Source: a bacterium (GTDB lineage: Bacteria > JAJVIF01 > JAGGVT01). From it: a DNA stretch of 6,030 nt. The position numbers and the translations under genes are program-made. The stretch lies in contig JAGGVT010000166.1 in assembly GCA_021157815.1 (NCBI GenBank), forward strand, positions 1-6,030, written 5' to 3'. This document shows, in pieces, positions 1 to 5,941 of this stretch. Below the pieces are notes generated by a model that did no database searches, was not told where the DNA came from, and saw only the letters and a program-made list of their open reading frames with translations. Each line of letters starts with the position of its first letter. Position 1 is the stretch's first letter.

Positions 1-179
1 CCGCCGCATGTAAAGCCGCGGTAAAAGCAGGTGCGAGATTAAAACCGGAGGAAATCGATTTCATCCTCCGCCACACCCACGACGCCCGCTACATAACCTG
101 CCCCCACGGCCGTCCCACAATGATTAAGTTAGACCGCGATTTTTTCGACCGCAAGTTTAAAAGGAAGTCGCACAGGTAG
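1..179 (+). CDS. mutL: DNA mismatch repair protein MutL, C-terminal end (partial)
   Basis: This is the 3' end of a gene that begins before the window; codons run from base 3 to a TAG at 177-179, giving 58 residues. It reads ACKAAVKAG near the start, then a short linker (RLKPEEIDFILRHTHDARY), then TCPHGRPTMIKL, and ends in a basic tail. ACKxAxKAG and CPHGRP are conserved motifs of the MutL C-terminal dimerisation and endonuclease domain; the Cys/His residues help form the metal site. MutL couples MutS mismatch recognition to strand nicking and excision. CPHGRP marks the nicking type of MutL rather than the methyl-directed E. coli type, which lacks it. The reading frame is intact and ends naturally. 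A GC-rich palindrome starts 22 nt after the stop, with no clear T-run, so it is not a textbook terminator. Confidence 0.93.
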   Translation, partial: AACKAAVKAGARLKPEEIDFILRHTHDARYITCPHGRPTMIKLDRDFFDRKFKRKSHR

Positions 180-201
180 TTTTATATTTTATTAAAGTAA
201 A

Positions 202-228
202 TTGTAACCCGGCGTCCCTTCGCCGGGG
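202..228 (+). repeat. Palindromic unit, left copy flanking mcrBC
   Basis: The unit starts TTGTAA and continues into a 7-bp hairpin: CCCGGCG (208-214), loop TCCCTT (215-220), CGCCGGG (221-227), then one more G. The same 27 bases occur in inverted orientation at 3499-3525 with a single difference, in the loop. It lies 22 nt after the mutL stop and upstream of mcrB. It could serve as a 3' hairpin for mutL mRNA, but no T-run follows it. It resembles a REP/BIME-type palindromic unit; the family is not identified. Confidence 0.85.
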
Positions 229-270
229 TGATGCGTAAATTCATTTTAAAGATATCCCGCCCAGGCAATT

Positions 271-297
271 TTGCATTTCAATTGCTTTTAATATATC
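271..297 (+). promoter_or_regulatory. Weak candidate promoter for mcrBC
   Basis: The only promoter-like combination found between mutL and mcrB is TTGCAT (271-276) with TATATC (292-297), 15 bases apart, in an AT-rich stretch. The spacing is short and the match to sigma-70 consensus is partial. Transcription from here would start a few tens of bases before the mcrB start codon at 347. Read-through from mutL is an alternative. Confidence 0.25.
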
Positions 298-332
298 CTG
301 AATGCTCCAAAAATCTGGAAATGACATAAAAC

Positions 333-339
333 AGAGGTG
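333..339 (+). promoter_or_regulatory. Ribosome-binding site deciding the mcrB start
   Basis: AGAGGTG lies 7 nt before the ATG at 347, a good Shine-Dalgarno match at normal spacing. The alternative in-frame ATG at 302 has no purine-rich site at suitable spacing, so the start at 347 (protein beginning MSTWEKYLKEY) is preferred. The nearby ATG at 342 is in another frame. Confidence 0.7.
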
Positions 340-346
340 TTATGAA

Positions 347-2416
347 ATGAGCACATGGGAAAAGTATCTTAAGGAGTACAGCAAAGTCGCTGACGAGTGG
401 TTGAAGGATTCGATTGTCGTGACCAACTACGAGTTTTTTAAAGGCTTCCTTGTGAAGGAAAAACTTGAGAAGTATGAATGGGAGGATTTCCAGACGATGA
501 GACCTCATATTCACGCTTTTACATCGTTAGAAATAGCTGGTGAAAATGCACTTGGTGATAAACTCAAGCATCAAATGGAGCATCCGATTGAGCATTACAG
601 GAAGAGTTTTCTTTATCTGAGATTTGGCAATGAGCCAATTATTGAGAGGATTGATAATTTCACCAAGAGTAAGAAATACAAACTAAAATTCTTTGGAAAG
701 AGCGCAATAAGCGAGATTGTTGGAAATGTATTTGCTGATCAATTTTTTATGATGAACAAAAAAGACGAGTTCGCATTAGATTATTTTGAGATTGACCCGG
801 GATATAAACGAGGGGATACATTCGCACAGAAAATGAGGAAATTCACTAATGCATTGGAGCCTGTAGTAAAAGACTACGAGGAGATCGTTGGAAGGCGATT
901 AAAAAAAATACCTGTCAGGCTTGAAGTAGATCAGTTTTTTTACTGGTTACATGAGAATTACGCTGGTGAAGATTTAAATGAATATCAGAAATTCGCTCAA
1001 CAAAAGCGACTTGAAGGTTTTACGTTTAAAGAGATTGCTGAAATGTGGCACAAACAAATTAAAGGAAAGAGCAATAATGTTTACTGGGCAATTTCTCCAG
1101 GGGAAAATGCAAAAAACTGGGATGAATGGACTAGAGATGGGATTATGACTGTCGGATGGGATTATCTGGGAGATTTAAATAAATATAAGAATCAGGATCA
1201 AATTGTTAAAAGTATTCAAAAGCATAAAGGAGATGACACCAATCCTATAAACAATTCGAAATGCTGCTGGGAATTCGCAAATGAGGTGAAAGTTGGAGAC
1301 TATGTAATTGTGAAGCAGGGGAAAAATAAGTTGTATGGATATGGAATTGTACGTTCGGAATACCGTTTTGAGAAGGATAGGGATGAGTACCAGCATGTTA
1401 GAGATGTTGACTGGCTGAAAACAGCAGATTTGGATTATGAGCATTTTATTGCAATAAAAACTTTAACGAATATTACCAAATTCAAAGATGACGTCGATGC
1501 AATGATTAAAGCAATAGATGAAGCAAATGGTGTTAAACCACAACCATACACAAAAGAAATGGCACTTGACGACCTTTTCATCGATGAAACCCAGCTGGAT
1601 GACATCCTCTACCAGCTCGATTATCAGAAAAACATAATACTGCAAGGTCCTCCCGGTGTGGGTAAAACCTACATGGCGAAAAAGCTGGCGTATGTGATAA
1701 TGAAACAAAAAAACGATGACCGAATCGAGATGATTCAGTTCCATCAGTCCTATTCATACGAGGATTTCATACAGGGATTCCGCCCGACAGAAAAAGGCAA
1801 TTTCGAACTGTGTAACGGCGTGTTTTATAACTTCTGCAAGAAAGCGCAACGAGATAAAGACAACAGCTATTTCTTTATCATAGATGAAATCAACCGGGGG
1901 AATCTGAGCAAAATATTCGGTGAGTTGATGATGCTTATCGAAAAAGACAAACGCGGGAAAGAATTTGAACTGCCGCTGACATATTCGCAAAATCGCCTCG
2001 ATTGTTTCAGCGTTCCCGAAAATCTTCACCTCATCGGCACAATGAACACAGCGGACAGGTCGCTCGCGATGGTCGATTACGCGCTCAGGCGTCGATTTGC
2101 CTTTATTAACTTGAAACCTGAAATCGGATCGGAGAAATTCAAAACCCATTTGAAATCGTGTGGTGTTTCAAATGATCTGATAACGAAAATAATTGACAGG
2201 GTTGGGGTATTGAACGTGGTAATCGAAAACGAAGCGAAAAATCTGGGGAGCGGTTTTAGAATCGGGCACAGCTATTTCTGTCCAAACGATAATATCAAAC
2301 CGGACAAAACGTGGTATAAATCGGTGGTTAATTATGAAATTGCTCCTCTTTTACATGAGTACTGGTTTGACGATGAAAGTAAAGCGCAAAAGCATATTGA
2401 TAATTTGCTGGTCTAA
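347..2416 (+). CDS. mcrB: EVE-domain McrB: GTP-dependent AAA+ subunit of a modification-dependent restriction system
   Basis: This 689-residue protein is the recognition and motor subunit of a McrBC system. Residues 1 to about 240 are a poorly recognised, largely helical region with a helix-hairpin-helix-like stretch FGKSAISEIVG near 116-126. Residues about 245-385 match the EVE (PUA-like) fold: YWAISPGENAKNW, GWDYLGDLNKY, then VGDYVIVKQG and YGYGIVRSEY, ending near DVDWL (W356) and a last strand. EVE domains bind modified bases and replace the N-terminal reader of E. coli McrB. From about 405 there is a McrB-type AAA+ module: Walker A GPPGVGKT (434-441), Walker B FIIDEINRG (D513, E514), the McrB signature MNTADRS (566-572), LRRRF (580-584) and FRIGHSYF (637-644). 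MNTADRS is the family mark of GTP rather than ATP use. The stop overlaps the mcrC ATG (TAATG). GC is about 35-37% before base 1560 and about 45% over 1561-2100. The target modification cannot be read from the sequence. Confidence 0.92.
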   Translation: MSTWEKYLKEYSKVADEWLKDSIVVTNYEFFKGFLVKEKLEKYEWEDFQTMRPHIHAFTSLEIAGENALGDKLKHQMEHPIEHYRKSFLYLRFGNEPIIERIDNFTKSKKYKLKFFGKSAISEIVGNVFADQFFMMNKKDEFALDYFEIDPGYKRGDTFAQKMRKFTNALEPVVKDYEEIVGRRLKKIPVRLEVDQFFYWLHENYAGEDLNEYQKFAQQKRLEGFTFKEIAEMWHKQIKGKSNNVYWAISPGENAKNWDEWTRDGIMTVGWDYLGDLNKYKNQDQIVKSIQKHKGDDTNPINNSKCCWEFANEVKVGDYVIVKQGKNKLYGYGIVRSEYRFEKDRDEYQHVRDVDWLKTADLDYEHFIAIKTLTNITKFKDDVDAMIKAIDEANGVKPQPYTKEMALDDLFIDETQLDDILYQLDYQKNIILQGPPGVGKTYMAKKLAYVIMKQKNDDRIEMIQFHQSYSYEDFIQGFRPTEKGNFELCNGVFYNFCKKAQRDKDNSYFFIIDEINRGNLSKIFGELMMLIEKDKRGKEFELPLTYSQNRLDCFSVPENLHLIGTMNTADRSLAMVDYALRRRFAFINLKPEIGSEKFKTHLKSCGVSNDLITKIIDRVGVLNVVIENEAKNLGSGFRIGHSYFCPNDNIKPDKTWYKSVVNYEIAPLLHEYWFDDESKAQKHIDNLLV

Positions 2417-3462
2417 TGGAAGCAACAGCATCGAAAATACCGATTCAAAACATCTATTACCTTCTCTGTTATGCATGGGGCAATCTCAAAGAGCGGGATA
2501 TTGTGTCGGTTGATGCAATAAACAAAACGGAACTGGTTGACCTGTTTGCAGAAGTTCTTATAAACGGGATTATTCATCTGCGCAAACGAGGACTTGACAG
2601 GGGATATATTGATTTTGATGAGGAGCTAACAACGCTCAGAGGAAAAATCGATTTCTCACGCTCGATAAAACGCAACCTGTTCAAACGAGCAAGAGCTCAT
2701 TGTGAGTATGATGATTTCAGCTATGATGTTCTTCATAACAGGATTTTGAAATCCACGATCCAGCATCTGATTAAGATCAAAAGTATTGATAAAAAAAATA
2801 AGGATTCCCTTGTTGATATTCTGCGATGGTTCTCCGATATAGAACCAATTCACCTGAATCATTCAGCTTTCAGGCGTGTTCAGTTGAATCGCAATAACGC
2901 TTTCTATGGCTTCCTTCTGAATGTATGCGAGCTGATAGTTGAGAACATGCTTATAGCAGAAGGCTCCAAGGGCGAAACACTTTTTAAAGATTTTTACGAA
3001 ACTGGAATGCCGTTATTATTTCAGGCATTTGTACTTAACTTCTATAGGCGAGAACAGGATGATTTCACTGCAGATGCTCCCCAAATAAAGTGGTCAAAAG
3101 GAGCAATTGATGAGGTGTCGAAAGAGCGTCTTCCGATTATGCAAACGGATATTACTTTGATATCAAAATCGAAGAAACGAAAAATAATCATAGATACAAA
3201 ATACTATCAAGAAGCACTAATTGGTCGTTATAATGGGAAAGTAAACTCCAGTCACCTCTACCAGATTTTTTCATACATCATGAATGACAAGTTTAATGAT
3301 GATGTCGGCAATCTTTGTGAAGGGATGTTGCTCTATCCTGTTGTAGATGAGGGTTTTGATTTAAAATACGAACTTAGCAGACACTCCGTTCGAGTATGCA
3401 CAATCAACCTGAATCAGGATTGGAAGCTGATTCATAATGATTTGCTGGAACTGTTGAATTAG
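2416..3462 (+). CDS. mcrC: McrC: nuclease subunit of the McrBC restriction system
   Basis: This 348-residue protein is the expected length for McrC. It opens with IPIQNIYYLLCYAW (8-21), a family hallmark, followed by LRGKIDFSRSI (74-84) and CEYDDFSYDVLHNRIL (96-111) in the N-terminal region which, by analogy with E. coli McrC, contacts McrB and stimulates its GTPase. The C-terminal half is a PD-(D/E)xK nuclease: D245 in MQTDITL, then D260 and K262 in IIIDTKYY, followed by SSHLYQIFSY (278-287) at the usual Q-motif position. In the helix before the core, the commonly seen LFExFV is LFQAFV here, with Gln at 203. The protein would cut DNA after McrB-driven translocation brings complexes together. 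The ATG overlaps the last base of the mcrB stop, so translation is probably coupled; no separate ribosome-binding site is needed. The frame is intact and the catalytic D-D-K set is present, so the system is plausibly active. Confidence 0.93.
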   Translation: MEATASKIPIQNIYYLLCYAWGNLKERDIVSVDAINKTELVDLFAEVLINGIIHLRKRGLDRGYIDFDEELTTLRGKIDFSRSIKRNLFKRARAHCEYDDFSYDVLHNRILKSTIQHLIKIKSIDKKNKDSLVDILRWFSDIEPIHLNHSAFRRVQLNRNNAFYGFLLNVCELIVENMLIAEGSKGETLFKDFYETGMPLLFQAFVLNFYRREQDDFTADAPQIKWSKGAIDEVSKERLPIMQTDITLISKSKKRKIIIDTKYYQEALIGRYNGKVNSSHLYQIFSYIMNDKFNDDVGNLCEGMLLYPVVDEGFDLKYELSRHSVRVCTINLNQDWKLIHNDLLELLN

Positions 3463-3498
3463 TTCATGTAGGGGACAATGGTGGTTAATTCACTTTTT

Positions 3499-3525
3499 CC
3501 CCGGCGAGGGGACGCCGGGTTACAA
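3499..3525 (-). repeat. Palindromic unit, right copy flanking mcrBC
   Basis: This is an inverted copy of the unit at 202-228, identical at 26 of 27 positions; only one loop base differs. The stem arms are 3500-3506 and 3513-3519 with a 6-base loop. It lies 36 nt after the mcrC stop and 7 nt after the stop of the convergent ROK gene (read on the - strand). So both copies sit just 3' of a flanking chromosomal gene in the same orientation relative to that gene. No target-site duplication is visible outside the two copies. Confidence 0.85.
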
Positions 3526-3532
3526 GGGAAAA

Positions 3533-4474
3533 TCACTGTTTCAGCATCATCCTTGCAAACGCACTGGCGCCGAGCCAACCCGCTTTGTTTCCGAGGGTTG
3601 CCATTTTTACTTTCAGGGTTGCCGCGATTACCGGAAGCGCTCTTCGCAGTGTCGCGTCTTCCACTTTCTTTCGTAAAAACTCGCCCGCCTCCGAGACGCC
3701 GCCGCCCAGAATCACGACCTCGGGATTAAGCACGTTCGCAACCGCCGCGATTCCGCTTGCCAGATGTTCCGCCATGTAGTCTATTGTCTCAACCGCGGCT
3801 TTTTCGCCTTTTTTGGCATGCGCGAATATTGTTTTAGTTGAGATATCCGGTTTGGCTTTTTTGTTCTTGGATTTGTAGATTCGTTTTAATGCCGGTGTGG
3901 CAGTGTAAACCTCAAGGCATCCTTTCAGTCCGCATCGACACTGGCGGCCATCCACGATAATCGGCATGTGCCCCATTTCCGCGCCGACATAACGGCTTCC
4001 GCGATATATCTCGCCGTTGATTACAAGCGCGCCGCCTATTCCTGTCCCGATTGTCAATCCGAACGCGTGATTGTATCCCTTTGCGGCGCCGAATTGCTGC
4101 TCGGCTAGTAGAAACAAGTTGGCATCGTTATCAACAAAACAGGGGATTCCCATCGCTTTTTCGAGACGCTTTTTAATTTTCATGCCTTTCCAATTCGGGA
4201 TATTCGGCGTTGTTTCCAACACAATTCCTTTGATTATATCAATCCCGCCGGGCGATCCGACACCTGCCGCAATTACCTTAACGCCGCGCTTTTTTGCGTA
4301 ATCGAGCATGTGCTTTTCAGTTTGGATAATCGCGTCCAGTACAGCCTCGCCGCCGAGTTCGACCGGTGAGTGAACGGTTCGGGATGTGAGAATTTTCCCA
4401 TCCTTGTCGGCAATGCCTGATTTGATATTCGTCCCGCCAAGGTCAATCCCGATTGTGTATGTCTTTTTCACCAT
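3533..4474 (-). CDS. ROK-family sugar kinase, probably glucokinase
   Basis: This 313-residue protein has the features of a ROK (repressor/ORF/kinase) sugar kinase. They are the N-terminal phosphate-binding DLGGTN (11-16), GVGSPGGID (71-79), VDNDAN (114-119) with likely catalytic base D117, GTGIGG (143-148), EMGHM (167-171) and the zinc site CRCGLKGCLE (179-188). H170, C179, C181 and C186 would hold zinc and E188 would contact the sugar. A second glycine-rich stretch, VILGGGVSEAG, lies at 254-264. There is no N-terminal helix-turn-helix, so it is an enzyme rather than a ROK repressor. The most likely reaction is ATP-dependent phosphorylation of glucose in the cytoplasm, but mannose, fructose or N-acetylhexosamine kinases share these motifs. 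The start ATG at 4474 has an AGG-containing site about 9 nt upstream. It converges with mcrBC and is downstream of, but 278 bp away from, the co-directional dehydrogenase gene, so an operon is uncertain. Confidence 0.92.
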   Translation of the reverse strand: MVKKTYTIGIDLGGTNIKSGIADKDGKILTSRTVHSPVELGGEAVLDAIIQTEKHMLDYAKKRGVKVIAAGVGSPGGIDIIKGIVLETTPNIPNWKGMKIKKRLEKAMGIPCFVDNDANLFLLAEQQFGAAKGYNHAFGLTIGTGIGGALVINGEIYRGSRYVGAEMGHMPIIVDGRQCRCGLKGCLEVYTATPALKRIYKSKNKKAKPDISTKTIFAHAKKGEKAAVETIDYMAEHLASGIAAVANVLNPEVVILGGGVSEAGEFLRKKVEDATLRRALPVIAATLKVKMATLGNKAGWLGASAFARMMLKQ

Positions 4475-4519
4475 TTGGCATAACCTGTTTCATAACATGA
4501 AATATTTTTCAGGCAAGAA

Positions 4520-4528
4520 GTATAACAT
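4520..4528 (-). promoter_or_regulatory. Candidate extended -10 promoter for the ROK kinase
   Basis: On the - strand this reads TGTTATACT, which is a TGn extended -10 followed by TATACT (5/6 to TATAAT). Transcription would begin about 38 nt before the kinase ATG at 4474, leaving room for its ribosome-binding site. No good -35 hexamer is seen at 17 bp, which an extended -10 can tolerate. This is inferred from consensus only. Confidence 0.4.
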
Positions 4529-4617
4529 AGCTGTTGAGCGGGGTTTTTCGTATCTGTTAAAGGCTTCGCCCGGCAAAAGGTTGCTGGGTTACGGATTCTC
4601 TTATGCGTCTGCGATAC

Positions 4618-4727
4618 TGTCATTCTGAACGTAGTGAAGAATCTATTCGCGATGATGTAAAGTGCTTTCATCATCTGGAATTATTAACACAGTTGCATAT
4701 AGATTCTTCGCTGCGCTCAGAATGACA
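4618..4727. repeat. 110-bp inverted-repeat element (BIME/MITE-like), TGTCATTCTGA family
   Basis: Two 29-bp arms, at 4618-4646 and 4699-4727, are inverted copies with 26/29 identity. Each reads TGTCATTCTGA, a short variable middle (ACGTAGT or GCGCAGC), then GAAGAATCTAT. Each arm is itself an imperfect hairpin. The 52-bp centre holds a further inverted repeat, GATGATG (4651-4657) against CATCATC (4669-4675). It lies between the dehydrogenase and kinase genes and encodes no protein of its own. It resembles non-autonomous dispersed palindromic elements common between genes in many bacterial genomes. No target-site duplication is evident. Confidence 0.88.
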
Positions 4728-4752
4728 ATGTTACAATTTTTACTTCCAAACT

Positions 4753-5730
4753 TTAAATCTCACCTTTTTCGTGCATGATACGCAGGTTCTTTATCATATC
4801 CTCGGTCATGCCATCGAGGGAGTATTCAGGAGTCCAGCCCCAGTCCTCTTTCGCGGCGGTGTCATCAATTGAATCGGGCCAGCTGTCCGCGATTTTCTGT
4901 CTGAAATCAGGCTTGTATGTTACCTCGAATTCAGGGATTACTTTTCTGATTGAATCGGCAAGCGTTTTAACATCGAAACTGAATCCGGTAACATTGTACG
5001 CGTTGCGGTATCGCAGTTTCGAGCCATCCGCGTTTTGCAAATCGATATGGCAGTTGATTGCGTCCGGCATGTACATCATCGGGAGAGTTGTTCGCTCCTC
5101 GACAAAACACTCATACTTTCCGGTTTTGACTGCCTCGTAATAGATAGCGACAGCGTAATCGGTAGTGCCGCCGCCCGGAGGCGTTTTGTAGGAAATCAAT
5201 CCGGGGAATCTCATCCCGCGGACATCGACACCCCACTTTTCGAAATAGTAGTCGCACAGAAGTTCTCCCGCGACTTTCGTTACGCCGTAAATGGTGTTCG
5301 GCCGCAGGATTGTCTGCTGCGGTGTATTCTGAAGCGGTGTTCCGGGACCGAATACCGCGATTGAACTCGGTACAATCAGACGCGCGAGTTTGTAATCGCG
5401 CGCGATATCGAGCACGTTTTTCAAGCCGTCCATGTTGACTTTCCATGCCAGTTCGGGGTTTGCCTCGCCGGTGCCGGAAAGAATCGCTGCCAGATGGTGA
5501 ATCGTATCGATATCGTATTTCTTGACCAGATTCTCGATACTTTCCTTGTCGTTGCAATTCGCGAATTCAAACGGGCCTGAATCGCGCAGTTCATCTGACG
5601 GTTTAGTCTTGCGCCCGACCGCGACAACGTTGTCGTTGCCGTACTTTTCACGCAGCGCCATTGTAAGTTCAGAACCAATTTGCCCTACCGCGCCGATAAC
5701 CATGATATTTTTAACTTCTCTTTCTGCCAT
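4753..5730 (-). CDS. tdh: L-threonine 3-dehydrogenase, epimerase-like SDR type
   Basis: This 325-residue protein is an extended short-chain dehydrogenase. It has the dinucleotide-binding GAVGQIG (13-19), HHLAAILSG (78-86), PSSIAVFGP (121-129), the catalytic pair Y148/K152 in IYGVTKVAG, and the stretch RFPGLISYKTPPGGGTTDYA (174-193). The last stretch, with RTTLPMMYMPDA (213-224), is what I recognise as specific to the epimerase-type threonine dehydrogenases of Bacteroidetes and animals rather than UDP-sugar epimerases. It would oxidise L-threonine to 2-amino-3-ketobutyrate, which a KBL ligase splits to glycine and acetyl-CoA; no kbl is in the window. The start at 5730 is chosen for its strong GAGAGGG site 6 nt upstream; an in-frame ATG at 5874 would add 48 residues unlike the family. 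The acidic residue usual after the second beta strand of NAD-binding SDRs is absent (NVVAVGRK, R40). The symbol is shared with the unrelated zinc enzyme. Confidence 0.9.
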   Translation of the reverse strand: MAEREVKNIMVIGAVGQIGSELTMALREKYGNDNVVAVGRKTKPSDELRDSGPFEFANCNDKESIENLVKKYDIDTIHHLAAILSGTGEANPELAWKVNMDGLKNVLDIARDYKLARLIVPSSIAVFGPGTPLQNTPQQTILRPNTIYGVTKVAGELLCDYYFEKWGVDVRGMRFPGLISYKTPPGGGTTDYAVAIYYEAVKTGKYECFVEERTTLPMMYMPDAINCHIDLQNADGSKLRYRNAYNVTGFSFDVKTLADSIRKVIPEFEVTYKPDFRQKIADSWPDSIDDTAAKEDWGWTPEYSLDGMTEDMIKNLRIMHEKGEI

Positions 5731-5736
5731 TTCGTA

Positions 5737-5743
5737 CCCTCTC
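5737..5743 (-). promoter_or_regulatory. Ribosome-binding site deciding the threonine dehydrogenase start
   Basis: On the - strand this reads GAGAGGG, 6 nt before the ATG at 5730. It is the strongest Shine-Dalgarno match near any candidate start of this gene. It favours the 325-residue form that begins just before the dinucleotide-binding fold. Confidence 0.75.
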
Positions 5744-5773
5744 GTTGTGGAATGAGATAATTGAGGTGGATAT

Positions 5774-5802
5774 AAATTAAATGGTAAATGCGGATTGGTC
5801 AA
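5774..5802 (-). promoter_or_regulatory. Candidate sigma-70-like promoter for the threonine dehydrogenase gene
   Basis: On the - strand TTGACC (5797-5802, 5/6 to the -35 consensus) is followed after exactly 17 bp by TAATTT (5774-5779), a weak -10. The region around it is AT-rich and the start codon lies about 43 nt further on. If the organism uses Bacteroidetes-type promoters, this assignment would be wrong. Confidence 0.35.
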
Positions 5803-5833
5803 GGGAAAAATATCATTTGATTTGTGGTGCGGG

Positions 5834-5889
5834 CATCCTGCTTGCAGTTTTTTAGATATTAAGTTACATCTCAAGATGCAGGCAGGATG
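5834..5889. repeat. Inverted repeat upstream of the threonine dehydrogenase gene
   Basis: CATCCTGCTTGCA (5834-5846) and TGCAGGCAGGATG (5877-5889) are inverted copies matching at 12 of 13 positions, separated by 30 mostly AT-rich bases. They lie upstream of the candidate promoter on the - strand. They could be a third dispersed repeat type or a binding site for a regulator; the long spacer fits a repeat better than an operator. Confidence 0.6.
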
Positions 5890-5941
5890 GGGCTGTTGAG
5901 AATCCCTGTTTTAATTTTATCTTCCCTCAAAGATGGCAAAT

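Noticed and set aside
208-227. Intrinsic terminator for mutL
   Set aside because: The hairpin is strong, but the bases after it (GTGATGCGT) contain no T-run, so it does not meet the usual pattern. A factor-dependent or stabilising role remains possible.
302-346. N-terminal extension of mcrB from the ATG at 302 (15 extra residues)
   Set aside because: No ribosome-binding site precedes 302, while AGAGGTG lies 7 nt before the ATG at 347. The extra residues add no recognisable family sequence.
202-3525. Classical transposon carrying mcrBC
   Set aside because: There is no transposase gene between the inverted units, and the bases just outside them (AAA on the left, GGG on the right) give no target-site duplication.
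3478-3729. 83-residue open frame on the + strand after mcrC
   Set aside because: It runs through the right palindromic unit and then antisense to the ROK kinase. Its Arg/Pro-rich composition is typical of a shadow of a real gene on the other strand.
4468-4674. 68-residue open frame on the - strand between the kinase and dehydrogenase
   Set aside because: It is made largely from one arm of the inverted-repeat element plus the kinase upstream region, with no ribosome-binding site or recognisable motif.
5035-5557. Open frames of 109, 148 and 85 residues overlapping the threonine dehydrogenase
   Set aside because: All lie inside a well-supported coding region in other frames and show no family motifs.
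5731-5874. 48-residue N-terminal extension of the threonine dehydrogenase from the ATG at 5874
   Set aside because: The internal ATG at 5730 has a strong GAGAGGG site and starts just before the Rossmann fold. The extension runs through a candidate promoter and half of an inverted repeat and does not look like protein.
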